DNA of 49,185 nt from positions 1-49,185 of the forward strand of contig CAYMEK010000029.1 in NCBI GenBank assembly GCA_964389305.1, read 5' to 3'. The DNA is from CAYMEK01 sp964389305 (GTDB lineage Bacteria; Spirochaetota; Spirochaetia; SZUA-6; DRHE01). The notes beneath the pieces were generated by a model. It saw nothing but the letters and a program-made list of their open reading frames with translations. It ran no database searches and was not told the DNA's origin. The translations under genes were made by a program, and so were the position numbers. Each line of letters opens with the position of its first letter. The first letter of the stretch is position 1. Shown in pieces: positions 1 to 8,526 of this stretch.

Positions 1-2
1 GG

Positions 3-2486
3 CTGATCCTGATGAAAGAGTTCGAGGCGGCTTACGCGGTGTTCGATATCGAATACACGGAACAGAGCCCTCGAGGCGTCAATGTCAGGCTGCTCAACGA
101 GGAGATCCCCGAGCTGTTCTCCCAGGAGTTTGCCGGCATCAGGCGCAACATAGAGGACCTTTTTCTTGCCCTCCAGACCGGCACCATTGCCCTGCGCGAC
201 GCCCGGGACTACGTACAGGACCTGGCCGGCTTGACCGACACCTCCCGCAGCATCCTGCTCGAAAAGGTGCGGGAAATTTCCCGGGACAACGACGCCTACT
301 TCGGGAAGGCAGCGCGTCTGTTCGGCAGCTCTTATTTTACGGTGAATATGCTCCCGCAGCGGGAGGACAAGCTCTCCGGGCAACTCGAGAGCTACGTTCT
401 GCAGCATATCGCTCTGGCAAAGGTTCGGCCCGCCGGGGATTTCGTTCCCCCGGAATCGATCCAGGCCGTGGATATTCGCCCGGCGATCCTGCCGATCATT
501 CGGGGAGCGCGAGGCGCCGGGTTTCCCAACATACCGGTGGATCCTGACGGCGTGCTGCGCAGGATCGATCTGGTCAAGAGCTACCAGGGCCGCTACTTCG
601 CCCAGCTTTCCTTCTCACCCTTACTGGACCGGCTCGGCAATCCCGTGGTGGAGCTGCAGAGGCAGCGCATCCTGCTGCGGGGCGCCCGCCTGGATGGCGA
701 CACGCCCAAGGATATCGTCATCCCCCTGACCGGGGAGTACAAGTTTCTCATCAACTGGCCCAAGAAGAGCTACGAGGACAGCTTTCGCCACCTCAGCTAC
801 TATAACTTGGTGCAGCACCGACGTCTGGAGGAGAACCTGCTTCACAACCTCAAGATCATGGACGAAGCGGGCTATCTATCCTACTTCGAGGGTGAGTACC
901 GGCTGCTTGATCCCTACCGGTACGCGGACAGCATCCTGGGTGAAGTGCTCGAGGGCGGAGATGTCGGGAACATGTCCGAGTATCGCCGGGCCCGCGAGGC
1001 CTTCTTCCGGGACGTGGGATCTTTCCTGAACGGCCCGGCCGAGCGGAAAATCCTGGGCCAGGTCGACGCCCTGCTGGCTTCGGAGGAGATTTCCGAGGAG
1101 GACAAAGCGGCTTACCGAGAGATAGGAGAGCAGGTTCCGCATGTGTTTTCGGCCACCCGTGAGATTCACCGCAGCCTGGTGAAGGTGCGCTCGACCCTGG
1201 AAGAGTCTCTGCGCGGGGCGTTCTGCATCATCGGCTGGACCGGCACCTCGACCATAGATATCGGGGTCAACCCCTTCGAAGAGGAGTACATGAACGTAGG
1301 TACTCACGCCGCGCTGGTGAACACGATTCTGCAGGAGCGGTTTCTGGATGAGCTGCCCTGGTGGTACGGCGCCGTTCTGGCCCTGGCGGCCGCCCTGGTC
1401 GTAACTTTGGTCATCCGCCGCCTCGATCCCCTGCCCTCCATACTGATCGGGCTTGGTTTTCTGATCGTGATCATGCTGGCCGGAGGCGGGTTTTTCCTGT
1501 TCACCGGGAGGTATCTGACCTTGCTCACCCCGGTCCTGAGCGTGTTCTTCACCCTGTTCATTCTCATCCTCTTCAAATTCCTGATCCTCCAGAAGGAAAA
1601 GAGCTTCCTGCGCAACGCCTTTTCCCACTACCTGTCCACGGATGTGATCAACGATCTGATCTCCGACCCGGAGAAGCTGAATCTGGGCGGTGAGGACAAG
1701 TACCTGACCGCCATGTTCACGGACGTGCGAGGATTTTCCACCATATCGGAGCAGCTCGATCCCACCGACCTGGTGCGGCTGCTCAACGCCTACCTGACCG
1801 AGATGAGCAACATTGTCCTGGATCTCAAAGGCACGATCGACAAGTATGAGGGGGACGCCATCATAGCCTTTTTCGGAGCTCCCGTGGCCTTCGATGATCA
1901 TGCGGTCCGAGCCTGTCTTTCGGCCGTACGGATGAAAAAGATGGAGAAACACCTGAACGAGCATTTCCTCACCGAGAGCATGAGCCCTACGCCCCTGCAC
2001 ACGCGGGTCGGCATCAATACCGGGGATATGGTCGTGGGAAATATGGGCACTGCTCAGAAGATGGACTACACCATCATGGGCAACTCGGTGAACCTGGCTT
2101 CCCGGCTGGAAGGAGTGAACAAGCAGTACGGCACCTGGATCCTGATCAGCGAGGAGACCTACCGGGCGGCAGGAAGCGGATTTGCGGTGCGGCAGCTTGA
2201 CCGCGTACGGGTGGTAGGGATCCAGAAACCGGTGCGGCTGTACGAGCTGATCGATGAGAAGGACTCCGCCGACGCCACCACGCTGGAAGCGCTGGAGGTC
2301 TTTCATCAGGGGCAGGCCTTGTTCGAGAGCAGACAGTGGGAGGAGGCCTTGGGCTATTTCCGCAAGGTCCAGAAGATCCTGCCCGCCGATGGGCCCTCGG
2401 AGGCGTTCGCCAAGCGCTGCCAGGAGTTCAAGAGAAAACCGCCTCCCGCTTCCTGGGACGGGGTCTTCAATCTTAGCTTCAAATGA
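3..2486 (+). CDS. CHASE2-domain adenylate/guanylate cyclase (5' partial)
   Basis: Class III nucleotide cyclase expected to make cAMP (or cGMP) at the inner membrane in response to a periplasmic CHASE2 sensor. The reading frame is open to the window edge, and the first visible Met (base 12) lies inside the CHASE2 fold (AVFDIEYTEQSPRG), so the N-terminal membrane anchor lies outside. Counting from that Met: extracytoplasmic sensor about 1-445, three hydrophobic segments about 450-535, catalytic domain about 555-740. The catalytic domain has the metal-binding FTDVRGFS and the later KYEGDAIIAFFGAP, RVGINTGDMVVGN and NSVNLASRLE signatures. A short TPR-like tail follows (FHQGQALFESRQWEEALGYF). It is convergent with the PilZ gene, 20 bp away. 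Cyclase identity is firm; the choice between cAMP and cGMP is not determined. Confidence 0.93.
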   Translation: MILMKEFEAAYAVFDIEYTEQSPRGVNVRLLNEEIPELFSQEFAGIRRNIEDLFLALQTGTIALRDARDYVQDLAGLTDTSRSILLEKVREISRDNDAYFGKAARLFGSSYFTVNMLPQREDKLSGQLESYVLQHIALAKVRPAGDFVPPESIQAVDIRPAILPIIRGARGAGFPNIPVDPDGVLRRIDLVKSYQGRYFAQLSFSPLLDRLGNPVVELQRQRILLRGARLDGDTPKDIVIPLTGEYKFLINWPKKSYEDSFRHLSYYNLVQHRRLEENLLHNLKIMDEAGYLSYFEGEYRLLDPYRYADSILGEVLEGGDVGNMSEYRRAREAFFRDVGSFLNGPAERKILGQVDALLASEEISEEDKAAYREIGEQVPHVFSATREIHRSLVKVRSTLEESLRGAFCIIGWTGTSTIDIGVNPFEEEYMNVGTHAALVNTILQERFLDELPWWYGAVLALAAALVVTLVIRRLDPLPSILIGLGFLIVIMLAGGGFFLFTGRYLTLLTPVLSVFFTLFILILFKFLILQKEKSFLRNAFSHYLSTDVINDLISDPEKLNLGGEDKYLTAMFTDVRGFSTISEQLDPTDLVRLLNAYLTEMSNIVLDLKGTIDKYEGDAIIAFFGAPVAFDDHAVRACLSAVRMKKMEKHLNEHFLTESMSPTPLHTRVGINTGDMVVGNMGTAQKMDYTIMGNSVNLASRLEGVNKQYGTWILISEETYRAAGSGFAVRQLDRVRVVGIQKPVRLYELIDEKDSADATTLEALEVFHQGQALFESRQWEEALGYFRKVQKILPADGPSEAFAKRCQEFKRKPPPASWDGVFNLSFK

Positions 2487-2505
2487 GGGGAGGGCCCGCA
2501 GAGCC

Positions 2506-3261
2506 TCAACTGTCCAGCGGCTCGAACCCGCTGATGGAAAGCTCTTCCTCTCCGAGAGAGGGAATGTCGGGCTCCGTTTCCGGCTCGAGCAGGGTTTGGA
2601 CCAGGGTATCCTGAACGATCCGGTCCAGCAGCCGCTTGGAATCTTGACTTAGAAGAGTGAAACGCACGGCAAAGCCGGCCGGCAGCCGGCTGGAGGCTTG
2701 CCGGGGATCGAGCACTTCACAGTGGGTCACCAGGCGGGAGTTGCGGAAGGTTATACGCAGGAATCCCTTGCTGCCGGCGGCGGGTGGAGAACCGGCCGCT
2801 TCGAGGAAGGCGCCATCGGCGCTTAAAGCCCAGAGCTTGTGCTTCTGCCAGTGTTCCCGGTCGAAGGAAAGCAGTCCCTGTAGCGGCCAATCGAAGCGCG
2901 GCCGGTCCCGGCGGTCGGCGAACCCGGAGGAGGACACGAATTCCCCGATCTTGGCGGCCGTTTCCTTTTCATTCGCCCCGGCGGCCAGCACATGGTATCC
3001 ATCCGGAAGCCTCTCTGTGAGCGGACTGGAGATCAAGCAGCCCGGCAGCATGGGAAAGCTCAGCTTCAAGGAAAACAGCAAGCGCCTGAACTGCTCATCG
3101 AGCTCACGCTTCTCGATCACCACGGCCACCACCGGGCTCTGCTCGACGATCGCCCTGGCCAGCTCTTTCATACCGGCCGCCGCCACGATTTCGTAGCCCG
3201 GCAGGGCGGCGTCGATCGAGGGTACGTCGATGGTCTCGGCATACAGGACTATCTTGTTCAT
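2506..3261 (-). CDS. PilZ-domain protein with receiver-like N-terminus
   Basis: Probable c-di-GMP effector. From the Met at 3261 (MNKIVLY), residues 1-110 have the alternating beta/alpha look of a response-receiver-like domain (IVLYAETIDVPSIDAAL). Residues about 115-225 match the PilZ layout: basic RDRPRF near the start, then LSADGAFLEA in the place of the usual S-x-x-G segment, and GFAVRFTLLS near the end. The start at 3261 is chosen because GGGAGA lies just upstream; a longer frame to 3306 lacks a ribosome site. The RxxxR part of the c-di-GMP motif is only loosely kept (RRDRPR), so ligand binding is likely but unproven. Such proteins usually adjust motility or envelope functions. Confidence 0.72.
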   Translation of the reverse strand: MNKIVLYAETIDVPSIDAALPGYEIVAAAGMKELARAIVEQSPVVAVVIEKRELDEQFRRLLFSLKLSFPMLPGCLISSPLTERLPDGYHVLAAGANEKETAAKIGEFVSSSGFADRRDRPRFDWPLQGLLSFDREHWQKHKLWALSADGAFLEAAGSPPAAGSKGFLRITFRNSRLVTHCEVLDPRQASSRLPAGFAVRFTLLSQDSKRLLDRIVQDTLVQTLLEPETEPDIPSLGEEELSISGFEPLDS

Positions 3262-3285
3262 CTTGGGTCTCCCGCTTCTGGCACG

Positions 3286-3297
3286 ATTGTATACAAT
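3286..3297. promoter_or_regulatory. 12-bp perfect palindrome upstream of the PilZ gene
   Basis: ATTGTATACAAT reads identically on both strands and sits 25 bp upstream of the PilZ start codon. Its TATACA/TATACAAT core could serve as a -10 element for the minus-strand gene, or the palindrome could bind a GntR-type dimer, many of which recognise TTGTATACAA-like sites. No matching -35 is obvious. Confidence 0.35.
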
Positions 3298-3483
3298 GGT
3301 CTGCAATGATAGAAGCCGCTGAGGGGGTGATTTTCCTTGAATGCGTCGGAGGAATATTACAGCTTTTTCAAAGGTGGCCTCGGGAGTGCCTATTAAATCG
3401 GTGCTCGCCAGCTCTGCGGCGGGGCGACGGCCGGGATGAAGCGCACCGGCAGCGAAGCAGCAACACTCTCGAGGCAGTACAGG

Positions 3484-4476
3484 CTACAACCAGCTGCGGG
3501 TGATCCGATAGAACCGCGCTCTGGCCTTCAGATAGCTCCGATGTTCCGGGTCCAGCTTAGCGCTCACGATCAGCCAATCCCGAGCAAAGCCGAGTAAGAA
3601 AGGTACACCCACGATCAGGGCGGCCAGAACGGTACCCGGCGGGCCTGCCACGGGCCAGAGGACCACCGCCAGTACAGCCATCTGGAAGCCGGCCAGCCGG
3701 CGGCGCAGGTTGCTGGGTGGAAGCGGCCGGATGGTCAGACCGCGACGCCTGCGCCAGGCCGCTGCCCAGGCGAAGAGGTATCTGGCCAGCCCCACGCTCA
3801 GGAACACGGCAGGCAGATGTCCAAATTGGACGGCCAGGGAAACGGCAAGCAGAATCCCCAGGGCGTCGTACTCCTGGTCGAGGATTTCCCCCATCGCGGT
3901 CTCGGTGCCTGTGCGGCGCGCCCAGTATCCGTCCAGGTAGTCGAGTCCGGCCAGGAGGGTGTACAGCAGGGCAGGCAGCCAGCCGGCCAAACCGCTGGGT
4001 TTGTCGCTGAACAGGAAACCCGCCAGCAAGGCAGCCAGGGTGCCCCGTAGCAGGGTCAGGAGGTTGGCCGTGCCCCACAGGTGAGCCAGGTTTGGGCCGC
4101 GCAGGATTCGCCGCCGGTTGCGGATAATGAACAGCAATTGGCAGGCCAGGACCGCCGCTGCCTTCCCGGTCCAAGCCGCGGCGCTGCCTATATCCGCGCT
4201 TCGGGCGATCAGAATCAAGCCCACCGCCAACAACCCCAGCCAGGTAACGGAAACTACAATCAGGCCCCGTCGCAGCCGGCGGCTGGGGGGCTGCAGGTGC
4301 GGGTGCGTGTTCGCCAGCCCGGACGCCGCCGGCGCTTTCCCGCCCCGGATGTTTACGGCGGCTTCTTCCCCAGCACCGGAAACAGCTTCCGCCCTCAGCC
4401 GTTCTTCAGACTGAGCTGCAGTACGATGCTTCTCGACAGGTTTGCTCCCGGCGTTCCGGGCTGGCGAGGGACCCAT
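3484..4476 (-). CDS. CDP-alcohol phosphatidyltransferase family membrane protein
   Basis: Integral membrane enzyme that would transfer a phospho-alcohol from a CDP-activated donor to a hydroxyl acceptor. The complete family signature D-x2-DG-x2-AR-x8-G-x3-D-x3-D is present at residues 179-204 (LDYLDGYWARR, then MGEILDQEYD). Several hydrophobic helices flank it (about 70-92, 105-118, 138-156, 165-178, 205-235, 265-300). The first 65 residues are polar and low complexity, and may not all be translated. The start codon shares one base with the ribA stop (TGATG), so the two are translationally coupled. Acceptor and donor cannot be told from sequence; the neighbourhood suggests a role beside the pterin/pyrimidine genes rather than housekeeping phosphatidylglycerol synthesis. 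Confidence 0.85.
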   Translation of the reverse strand: MGPSPARNAGSKPVEKHRTAAQSEERLRAEAVSGAGEEAAVNIRGGKAPAASGLANTHPHLQPPSRRLRRGLIVVSVTWLGLLAVGLILIARSADIGSAAAWTGKAAAVLACQLLFIIRNRRRILRGPNLAHLWGTANLLTLLRGTLAALLAGFLFSDKPSGLAGWLPALLYTLLAGLDYLDGYWARRTGTETAMGEILDQEYDALGILLAVSLAVQFGHLPAVFLSVGLARYLFAWAAAWRRRRGLTIRPLPPSNLRRRLAGFQMAVLAVVLWPVAGPPGTVLAALIVGVPFLLGFARDWLIVSAKLDPEHRSYLKARARFYRITRSWL

Positions 4477-5174
4477 CAGATATCGAGCAGGTGGCCCAAT
4501 CTCTCCTTCTTGGTGCGAAGATAGCGCTTGTTGTGCAGGTTGGACCGTACGATCAGGGGGATGCGGCCGGACACCAGGATACGCTCCCTTTTCAGGCCGT
4601 TAATCTTATCCGGGTTATTGGTCAGTAGGCTCACGGACTTGATACCGAGCAGCCGGATGATGTCGGCAGCCGGTTTGTAGCTGCGGGCATCGGTGGGCAG
4701 GCCAAGGCTGGCATTCGCCTCCACCGTATCCAGGCCTCCGTCCTGCAGCTTGTAGGCCTTCAGCTTGTTGAGCAGGCCGATACCCCGCCCCTCCTGGCGG
4801 AGGTAGATCACAACGCCTTGTTTCCTGCTCTTGAGATATTCGAGGCTGGCCTCGAGCTGCTCCCGGCAGTCGCAGCGCAGCGAGCACCAGACATCCCCGG
4901 TATGGCACTCCGAATGGATGCGGACCGGACAGGACTCGACGCCGCGCACGTCCCCGTGAACCAGGGCAGTATGTTCTTTGCCGTTCCCGGGGTCGAGAAA
5001 TCCGTAGATCGTGAAACTGCCGTACCGGGTGGGGAGTCTGGCGCTGGTGACCAGTTCCACGGCGGCGCGCCTGCCCTCGCGGGCCGGCTCCTCCAACTGC
5101 TCAAGAATCTGTTCGGGTGCATCTGCGGCGGCCGGGGAACCGTTCACCGGCGTACTGCTGCTATATCTTATCAT
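4476..5174 (-). CDS. ribA: GTP cyclohydrolase II (monofunctional RibA)
   Basis: Hydrolyses GTP to 2,5-diamino-6-ribosylamino-4-pyrimidinone 5'-phosphate, formate and pyrophosphate. From the Met at 5174 (MIRYSSS) the protein has 232 residues. Zinc ligands are Cys90, Cys101 and Cys103 in HSECHTGDVWCSLRCDC; the catalytic region RQEGRGIGL and the late LTNNPDKINGL are present. The position usually occupied by Gly or Ser before SLRCDC is Cys here. The start is set by AGGAGAG six bases upstream; an upstream Met at 5231 has no such site. There is no fused DHBP synthase (RibB) domain and no ribB, ribE or ribH nearby. It is divergent from the RibD-type reductase, and the two probably share a regulatory region. 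Confidence 0.93.
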   Translation of the reverse strand: MIRYSSSTPVNGSPAAADAPEQILEQLEEPAREGRRAAVELVTSARLPTRYGSFTIYGFLDPGNGKEHTALVHGDVRGVESCPVRIHSECHTGDVWCSLRCDCREQLEASLEYLKSRKQGVVIYLRQEGRGIGLLNKLKAYKLQDGGLDTVEANASLGLPTDARSYKPAADIIRLLGIKSVSLLTNNPDKINGLKRERILVSGRIPLIVRSNLHNKRYLRTKKERLGHLLDI

Positions 5175-5191
5175 CTTACTCTCCTTCGGAT

Positions 5192-5221
5192 AATGTACGG
5201 TCGCGGCCGCCCAATGGTCAA
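5192..5221 (-). promoter_or_regulatory. Candidate promoter of ribA
   Basis: On the minus strand TTGACC (5221-5216) is followed after 18 bases by TACATT (5197-5192), just upstream of the AGGAGAG ribosome site of ribA. This is a plausible sigma-70-type promoter for ribA and the coupled phosphatidyltransferase. I see no FMN riboswitch in this 146-bp spacer. Confidence 0.45.
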
Positions 5222-5283
5222 AGGTTTTCACCGGGGTGGTAGGACCGACTCGCCCTCGGAAGCGGCCTGCGCTCCGGGCGTTC

Positions 5284-5312
5284 TTGCCAGGGTCCGGGCA
5301 GGTTTGTATATT
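5284..5312 (+). promoter_or_regulatory. Candidate promoter giving a leaderless RibD-type mRNA
   Basis: TTGCCA (5284-5289), a 17-base spacer and TATATT (5307-5312) form a good sigma-70-type promoter. The ATG of the reductase gene begins only 8 bases after the -10 element and no Shine-Dalgarno sequence lies between, so transcription would start at or within a base or two of the start codon. Confidence 0.55.
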
Positions 5313-5320
5313 GATGGTCG

Positions 5321-6004
5321 ATGCAGAGAATCCCCCGCATAACCCTCAGCTACGCCCAGAGCCTGGACGGCCGCCTGGCCACGGCCACCGGGGATTCCCG
5401 GTGGATCTCGGGGGAGCGCACCCTGACCCTGGCGCACAAGCTGCGCAGGGAAAACCAGGTCATCCTGGTGGGCATCGGCACGGTGCTGCGGGATGATCCG
5501 GAGCTGAGCTGCCGGCTGAAGCGCAGGGTCACTTCGCCGGTGCGGGTCGTTCTCGATTCCAGACTGCGTATTCCTCTGGACTCGACGATTGCGCGTACCT
5601 GCAGCAGCTACCGGACCCTCGTGTACACGACCCCGGAGGCGGATGCGCAGAAGCGCAGCCGGCTGGAACAGGCCGGAGTCCAGGTGGTTGCCTTGCAGCC
5701 AAACGAGGAAGGGCGTGTTGCGGTCGAAGGGGTGGTGGAAGATCTGGCCGCTCAGGGTTTCGGCAGCGTTTTTGTCGAAGGGGGAGCCCGGATCATCACC
5801 TCTTTCCTGCGGGCCGGCCTGGTGCACAGGATGCTGGTTGTGGTGGCGCCCCTTTTCATCGGGCGGGGGATCGAGGCGGTCGGGGACCTTGGGATCGAAA
5901 AGCTGGAGCAGGCGTTGCGCCCTCAACTCAGAAAGGTCCGGCGTCTGGGAAACGACCTGGTCTGGGAGCTGATTTTCAATGAACCGAAGTTCACCGTCAC
6001 GTAG
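5321..6004 (+). CDS. Stand-alone RibD C-terminal-type reductase
   Basis: NADPH-dependent reductase of the RibD/Rib7 fold, expected to reduce the ribosyl side chain of the GTP cyclohydrolase II product to ribityl. The 227-residue protein starts with the family's opening strand (ITLSYAQSLDGRLAT), then has GDSRWISGE, VGIGTVLRDDPEL, RVVLDSRLRIP, and the late VFVEGGARIITSFL and LFIGRGI. The zinc deaminase domain of bifunctional bacterial RibD is absent, as in archaeal and fungal enzymes that reduce before deaminating. The gene is divergent from ribA and heads a tight five-gene plus-strand run; its end overlaps the next gene by 26 bases. Family assignment is firm; the actual substrate in this cluster is inferred. 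Confidence 0.87.
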   Translation: MQRIPRITLSYAQSLDGRLATATGDSRWISGERTLTLAHKLRRENQVILVGIGTVLRDDPELSCRLKRRVTSPVRVVLDSRLRIPLDSTIARTCSSYRTLVYTTPEADAQKRSRLEQAGVQVVALQPNEEGRVAVEGVVEDLAAQGFGSVFVEGGARIITSFLRAGLVHRMLVVVAPLFIGRGIEAVGDLGIEKLEQALRPQLRKVRRLGNDLVWELIFNEPKFTVT

Positions 6005-6974
6005 AGCCAGAGCTCTTTATTTCAACGGGCCCGGGAAGGTCGAGCTGCGCGAGGAGAAGCTCCAGGGTGGTCCGGAATCGGTCCTGGTGCGTTCCCGGTG
6101 CATCGGGATCAGTCACGGAACCGAAATGCTGGTCTTTCGAGGCTGGCTGCCGGCGCAAGTACAGGATTATGACCCGTTGCCCAGCCTGAGCGATCCCCTT
6201 GCCTACCCGCTGAAGTACGGCTATATGAATACAGGTGTAAGGGATGCGGGCGGAAAGGTTTTCGCCTTCTATCCCCATCAGGACCTGTTCTACTGCGATC
6301 CCCGGGAATTGATCGAACTTCCCGACGAGCTGGACTTCGAGGATGCGGTATTTCTGGCCAATATGGAAACGGCCCTTGGCATCGTCCACGACGCCTGTCC
6401 CCGCTACGGAGAGCTGGTCCTGATCGTAGGCCAGGGAATGGTGGGTCTGCTGGTGGCGGAGATTTTGGCCCGTTCCGGAGTCAGCAGGATTATTACCGTG
6501 GAGCCGTATCCGTTACGGCGACAGGCTTCCGAGAGCATCGGGTGCCTGGCCCTCGATCCGGGCGATCGGGTGCGGGAGAGGATCCTGGAGCACTCCCAGG
6601 GAAGAGGGGTGGACGTGGCCATCAACGTCAGCGCTTCCGCGGAGGGCCTGCAGCTGGCCCTCGACAGCCTGATCTTCCAGGGCACCGTGGTGGAAGCCTC
6701 CTGGTACGGCGACAGGACAGTGCAGCTGTCCCTTGGGGAGGCGTTTCATAGAAAACGCTTGAAGCTGCGCAGCAGCCAGGTGTCCCGCATCGATCCGGCT
6801 CTCGGCGGCGGGTGGGACAAGAAGCGACGCTTCAAGGTTGTGGTGGACCTGCTGCAGGCGGTACGGCCTTCCCGGTATATCAGCCATCGTTTCCCTCTAG
6901 AGCGGGGAAGTGAAGCCTTCGAGCTCTTGGCCACCTCGCCGCAGCAGTGTATCCAGGTAGTTTTGGAACCCTAA
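5979..6974 (+). CDS. MDR-superfamily alcohol dehydrogenase-like oxidoreductase
   Basis: Medium-chain dehydrogenase/reductase of 331 residues. The N-terminal GroES-like fold (RALYFNGPGKVELREE, SRCIGISHGTEM) is followed by the nucleotide-binding fold with GQGMVGLLVAE (about 150-160) and an acidic residue after the second strand (ITVEPYPLRR), which favours NAD(H). The usual catalytic Cys/His of zinc enzymes (GICGTDxH) is replaced by GISHGTE, and the four-Cys structural zinc loop is absent, so it may work without zinc or with altered ligands. It begins inside the reductase gene and ends just before the pterin-synthase-like gene, indicating one transcript. Its substrate is unknown; oxidation or reduction of the side chain made by the neighbouring enzymes is an inference. 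Confidence 0.8.
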   Translation: MNRSSPSRRARALYFNGPGKVELREEKLQGGPESVLVRSRCIGISHGTEMLVFRGWLPAQVQDYDPLPSLSDPLAYPLKYGYMNTGVRDAGGKVFAFYPHQDLFYCDPRELIELPDELDFEDAVFLANMETALGIVHDACPRYGELVLIVGQGMVGLLVAEILARSGVSRIITVEPYPLRRQASESIGCLALDPGDRVRERILEHSQGRGVDVAINVSASAEGLQLALDSLIFQGTVVEASWYGDRTVQLSLGEAFHRKRLKLRSSQVSRIDPALGGGWDKKRRFKVVVDLLQAVRPSRYISHRFPLERGSEAFELLATSPQQCIQVVLEP

Positions 6975-6988
6975 AAGAGGAGATTTCG

Positions 6989-7375
6989 ATGTTTCAGGTG
7001 GGAGTAAAGAACAGCTTCAAGGCCCGTCATTATCTGCGCGGAGCGGACGGCGGAGAGTCGCTTCCCCACGAGCACGAGTACGTGGTGGAGTGGAGATGCA
7101 CGACCAACACACTGGACGAGAACGGTTTCTCCGTAGATATATCCCTCATGGAGGAGTCGCTCGGGCAGTTGGTAGAGCAGCTTAGGGGCAAGAGCCTCAA
7201 TGACCTGGAGTTTTTCAAGGAACGTGAGGTGACTGTGGAGAACCTGGCTCTGTATCTGCATAAGGTGCTTGTTGCGGCTCTCGAGCGGCGCGGCTTTCAC
7301 CTCGATTCGATTCGGGAAGCCCGGGTCAAGATCTGGGAATCGGAAAGCGCCTGGGCGGCCTACCTCTACTCCTAG
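6989..7375 (+). CDS. 6-pyruvoyl-tetrahydropterin synthase / QueD family protein, Cys-less
   Basis: Small T-fold enzyme of 128 residues. Zinc-binding histidines are likely His14 (FKARHYL), His27 and His29 (PHEHEY). At the place of the catalytic Cys (C-x3-HGH in QueD) the protein has Glu23 (ESLPHEHEY), giving E-x3-HEH. This resembles the PTPS-III class, in which Glu replaces Cys. VTVENLA and KIWESE supply the substrate-binding and catalytic Glu positions known in the family. GAGGAG eight bases upstream fixes the start at 6989 rather than 6947. It could act on a pterin or on the pyrimidine from GTP cyclohydrolase II; no GTP cyclohydrolase I or queuosine gene is near. Confidence 0.82.
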   Translation: MFQVGVKNSFKARHYLRGADGGESLPHEHEYVVEWRCTTNTLDENGFSVDISLMEESLGQLVEQLRGKSLNDLEFFKEREVTVENLALYLHKVLVAALERRGFHLDSIREARVKIWESESAWAAYLYS

Positions 7376-7407
7376 GACGGGGGGACCTGGGGATGGGGGC
7401 CTAGGGG

Positions 7408-8526
7408 ATGCGGGTCCTGTTCATCATCTACGGCTCGCTCGATCAGGTCTCCGGCGGGTACCTGTACGACCGGAAGGTGATCAAGTATCTTCGGTCCGAG
7501 GGGATCGAGGTGGATATCCTTGGGCTGCCGGTGCTTCCCTACCTGCTGTGTCCCATGCACTTCTTCCACCCGCAGCTCAAACGCCTGTTCCGGACTCCCG
7601 GAGCGGCCCGCCGTTACCAGTGTATCGTTGTCGACGAGCTGACCCATCCCTCCCTGTTTCTCTCCGTGGCGCGCCGGGTCGAAGACTGCCCCCCGGTGTT
7701 GCTGCTCCTGCACCATCTCAGCTCCAGAGAGCCGGCGGGCCGGGCCCGGAGGAGGGTTGCTCGATTCATGGAAAAAATACTTATCGGCCGCTCGGACGGC
7801 GTGGTTGTGAACAGCAGGAGTACCGAGTCCACGGTTCGGGATCTGATCGAAGAGCCGCCCCCCTTTTATCTCTGTCCTCCGGGAAGCGACGCTCTGTCCG
7901 GAAAACGGCCCGGCGGGGGTCCGACCGCCGGCGATCCCGCTGGCTGCCTCATCCACCCCGGCGGTAGGGCGCCGGTACGCCTGCTGGTCACGGGAAACGT
8001 CATCTTCCGAAAAGGGCACGATCTGCTTATTCGGCTGCTGGGCGGCTTGCGGAACCTGGATTGGGAGCTGCGGATCGTGGGAGGCCTGGTCGATCGCCCC
8101 TACAAGAGACGGCTGGATCGGGTTGCCGCTCGCTACGGCCTGGAGTCCAGAATTTACTATACAGGCGTGCTCGACGGCGAAGCCTTGCGCCAGGAGTACG
8201 CCGCGGCGGATATCTTCCTGTTTCCCTCCCGCTACGAGGGATTCGGAATATCGCTGGCAGAGGCCGTCCGGGCCGGACTCCCGTTTATCGCCTTCCGCTC
8301 GGGGGCGATCCCTGAGCTAACGGGCGGCCGCGGCCTGCTCGTGCCCGAAGGCGATACCCGTAGCTTCCAGGAACATCTGGGCAGGCTGATCGCCGACCCG
8401 CAGCAGCGGACGCAGGCGGCGGCCCTGTCCGAAAGGCTGGCAGCCGATCTTGCCACGTGGGCCGACACGGGCGCAGCGTTCCTGCAGGCGGTGGAAGGAG
8501 TGACCGATCGTGCCCGCCTGGCCTGA
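7408..8526 (+). CDS. Glycosyltransferase family 4 (GT-B fold)
   Basis: Retaining GT4-type transferase of 372 residues using a nucleotide-sugar donor. The N-terminal Rossmann half starts MRVLFIIYGSLDQVSGGYLYD. The C-terminal half carries the donor site: LVTGNVIFRKGHDLL, the second-domain strand IYYTGVLDGEALR, and the E-x7-E motif in SRYEGFGISLAEA. A Pro/Gly-rich insertion at about residues 163-190 (GKRPGGGPTAGDPAG) separates the halves and looks like a spacer unusual for the family. It follows the PTPS-like gene by 32 bases and overlaps the methyltransferase by 17, so it belongs to the same transcript. The acceptor is unknown; a pterin or ribityl-pyrimidine is the contextual guess. Confidence 0.85.
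   Translation: MRVLFIIYGSLDQVSGGYLYDRKVIKYLRSEGIEVDILGLPVLPYLLCPMHFFHPQLKRLFRTPGAARRYQCIVVDELTHPSLFLSVARRVEDCPPVLLLLHHLSSREPAGRARRRVARFMEKILIGRSDGVVVNSRSTESTVRDLIEEPPPFYLCPPGSDALSGKRPGGGPTAGDPAGCLIHPGGRAPVRLLVTGNVIFRKGHDLLIRLLGGLRNLDWELRIVGGLVDRPYKRRLDRVAARYGLESRIYYTGVLDGEALRQEYAAADIFLFPSRYEGFGISLAEAVRAGLPFIAFRSGAIPELTGGRGLLVPEGDTRSFQEHLGRLIADPQQRTQAAALSERLAADLATWADTGAAFLQAVEGVTDRARLA

Noticed and set aside
876..2306. Long open frame (476 codons) antisense to the cyclase gene
   Set aside because: Biased composition (Gln/Gly/Asp/His-rich), no family motif, fully antisense to a recognisable cyclase; a GC-driven shadow.
5175..5320. FMN riboswitch upstream of the rib genes
   Set aside because: The spacer is only 146 bases, contains promoters for both directions, and I see none of the conserved RFN-element blocks.
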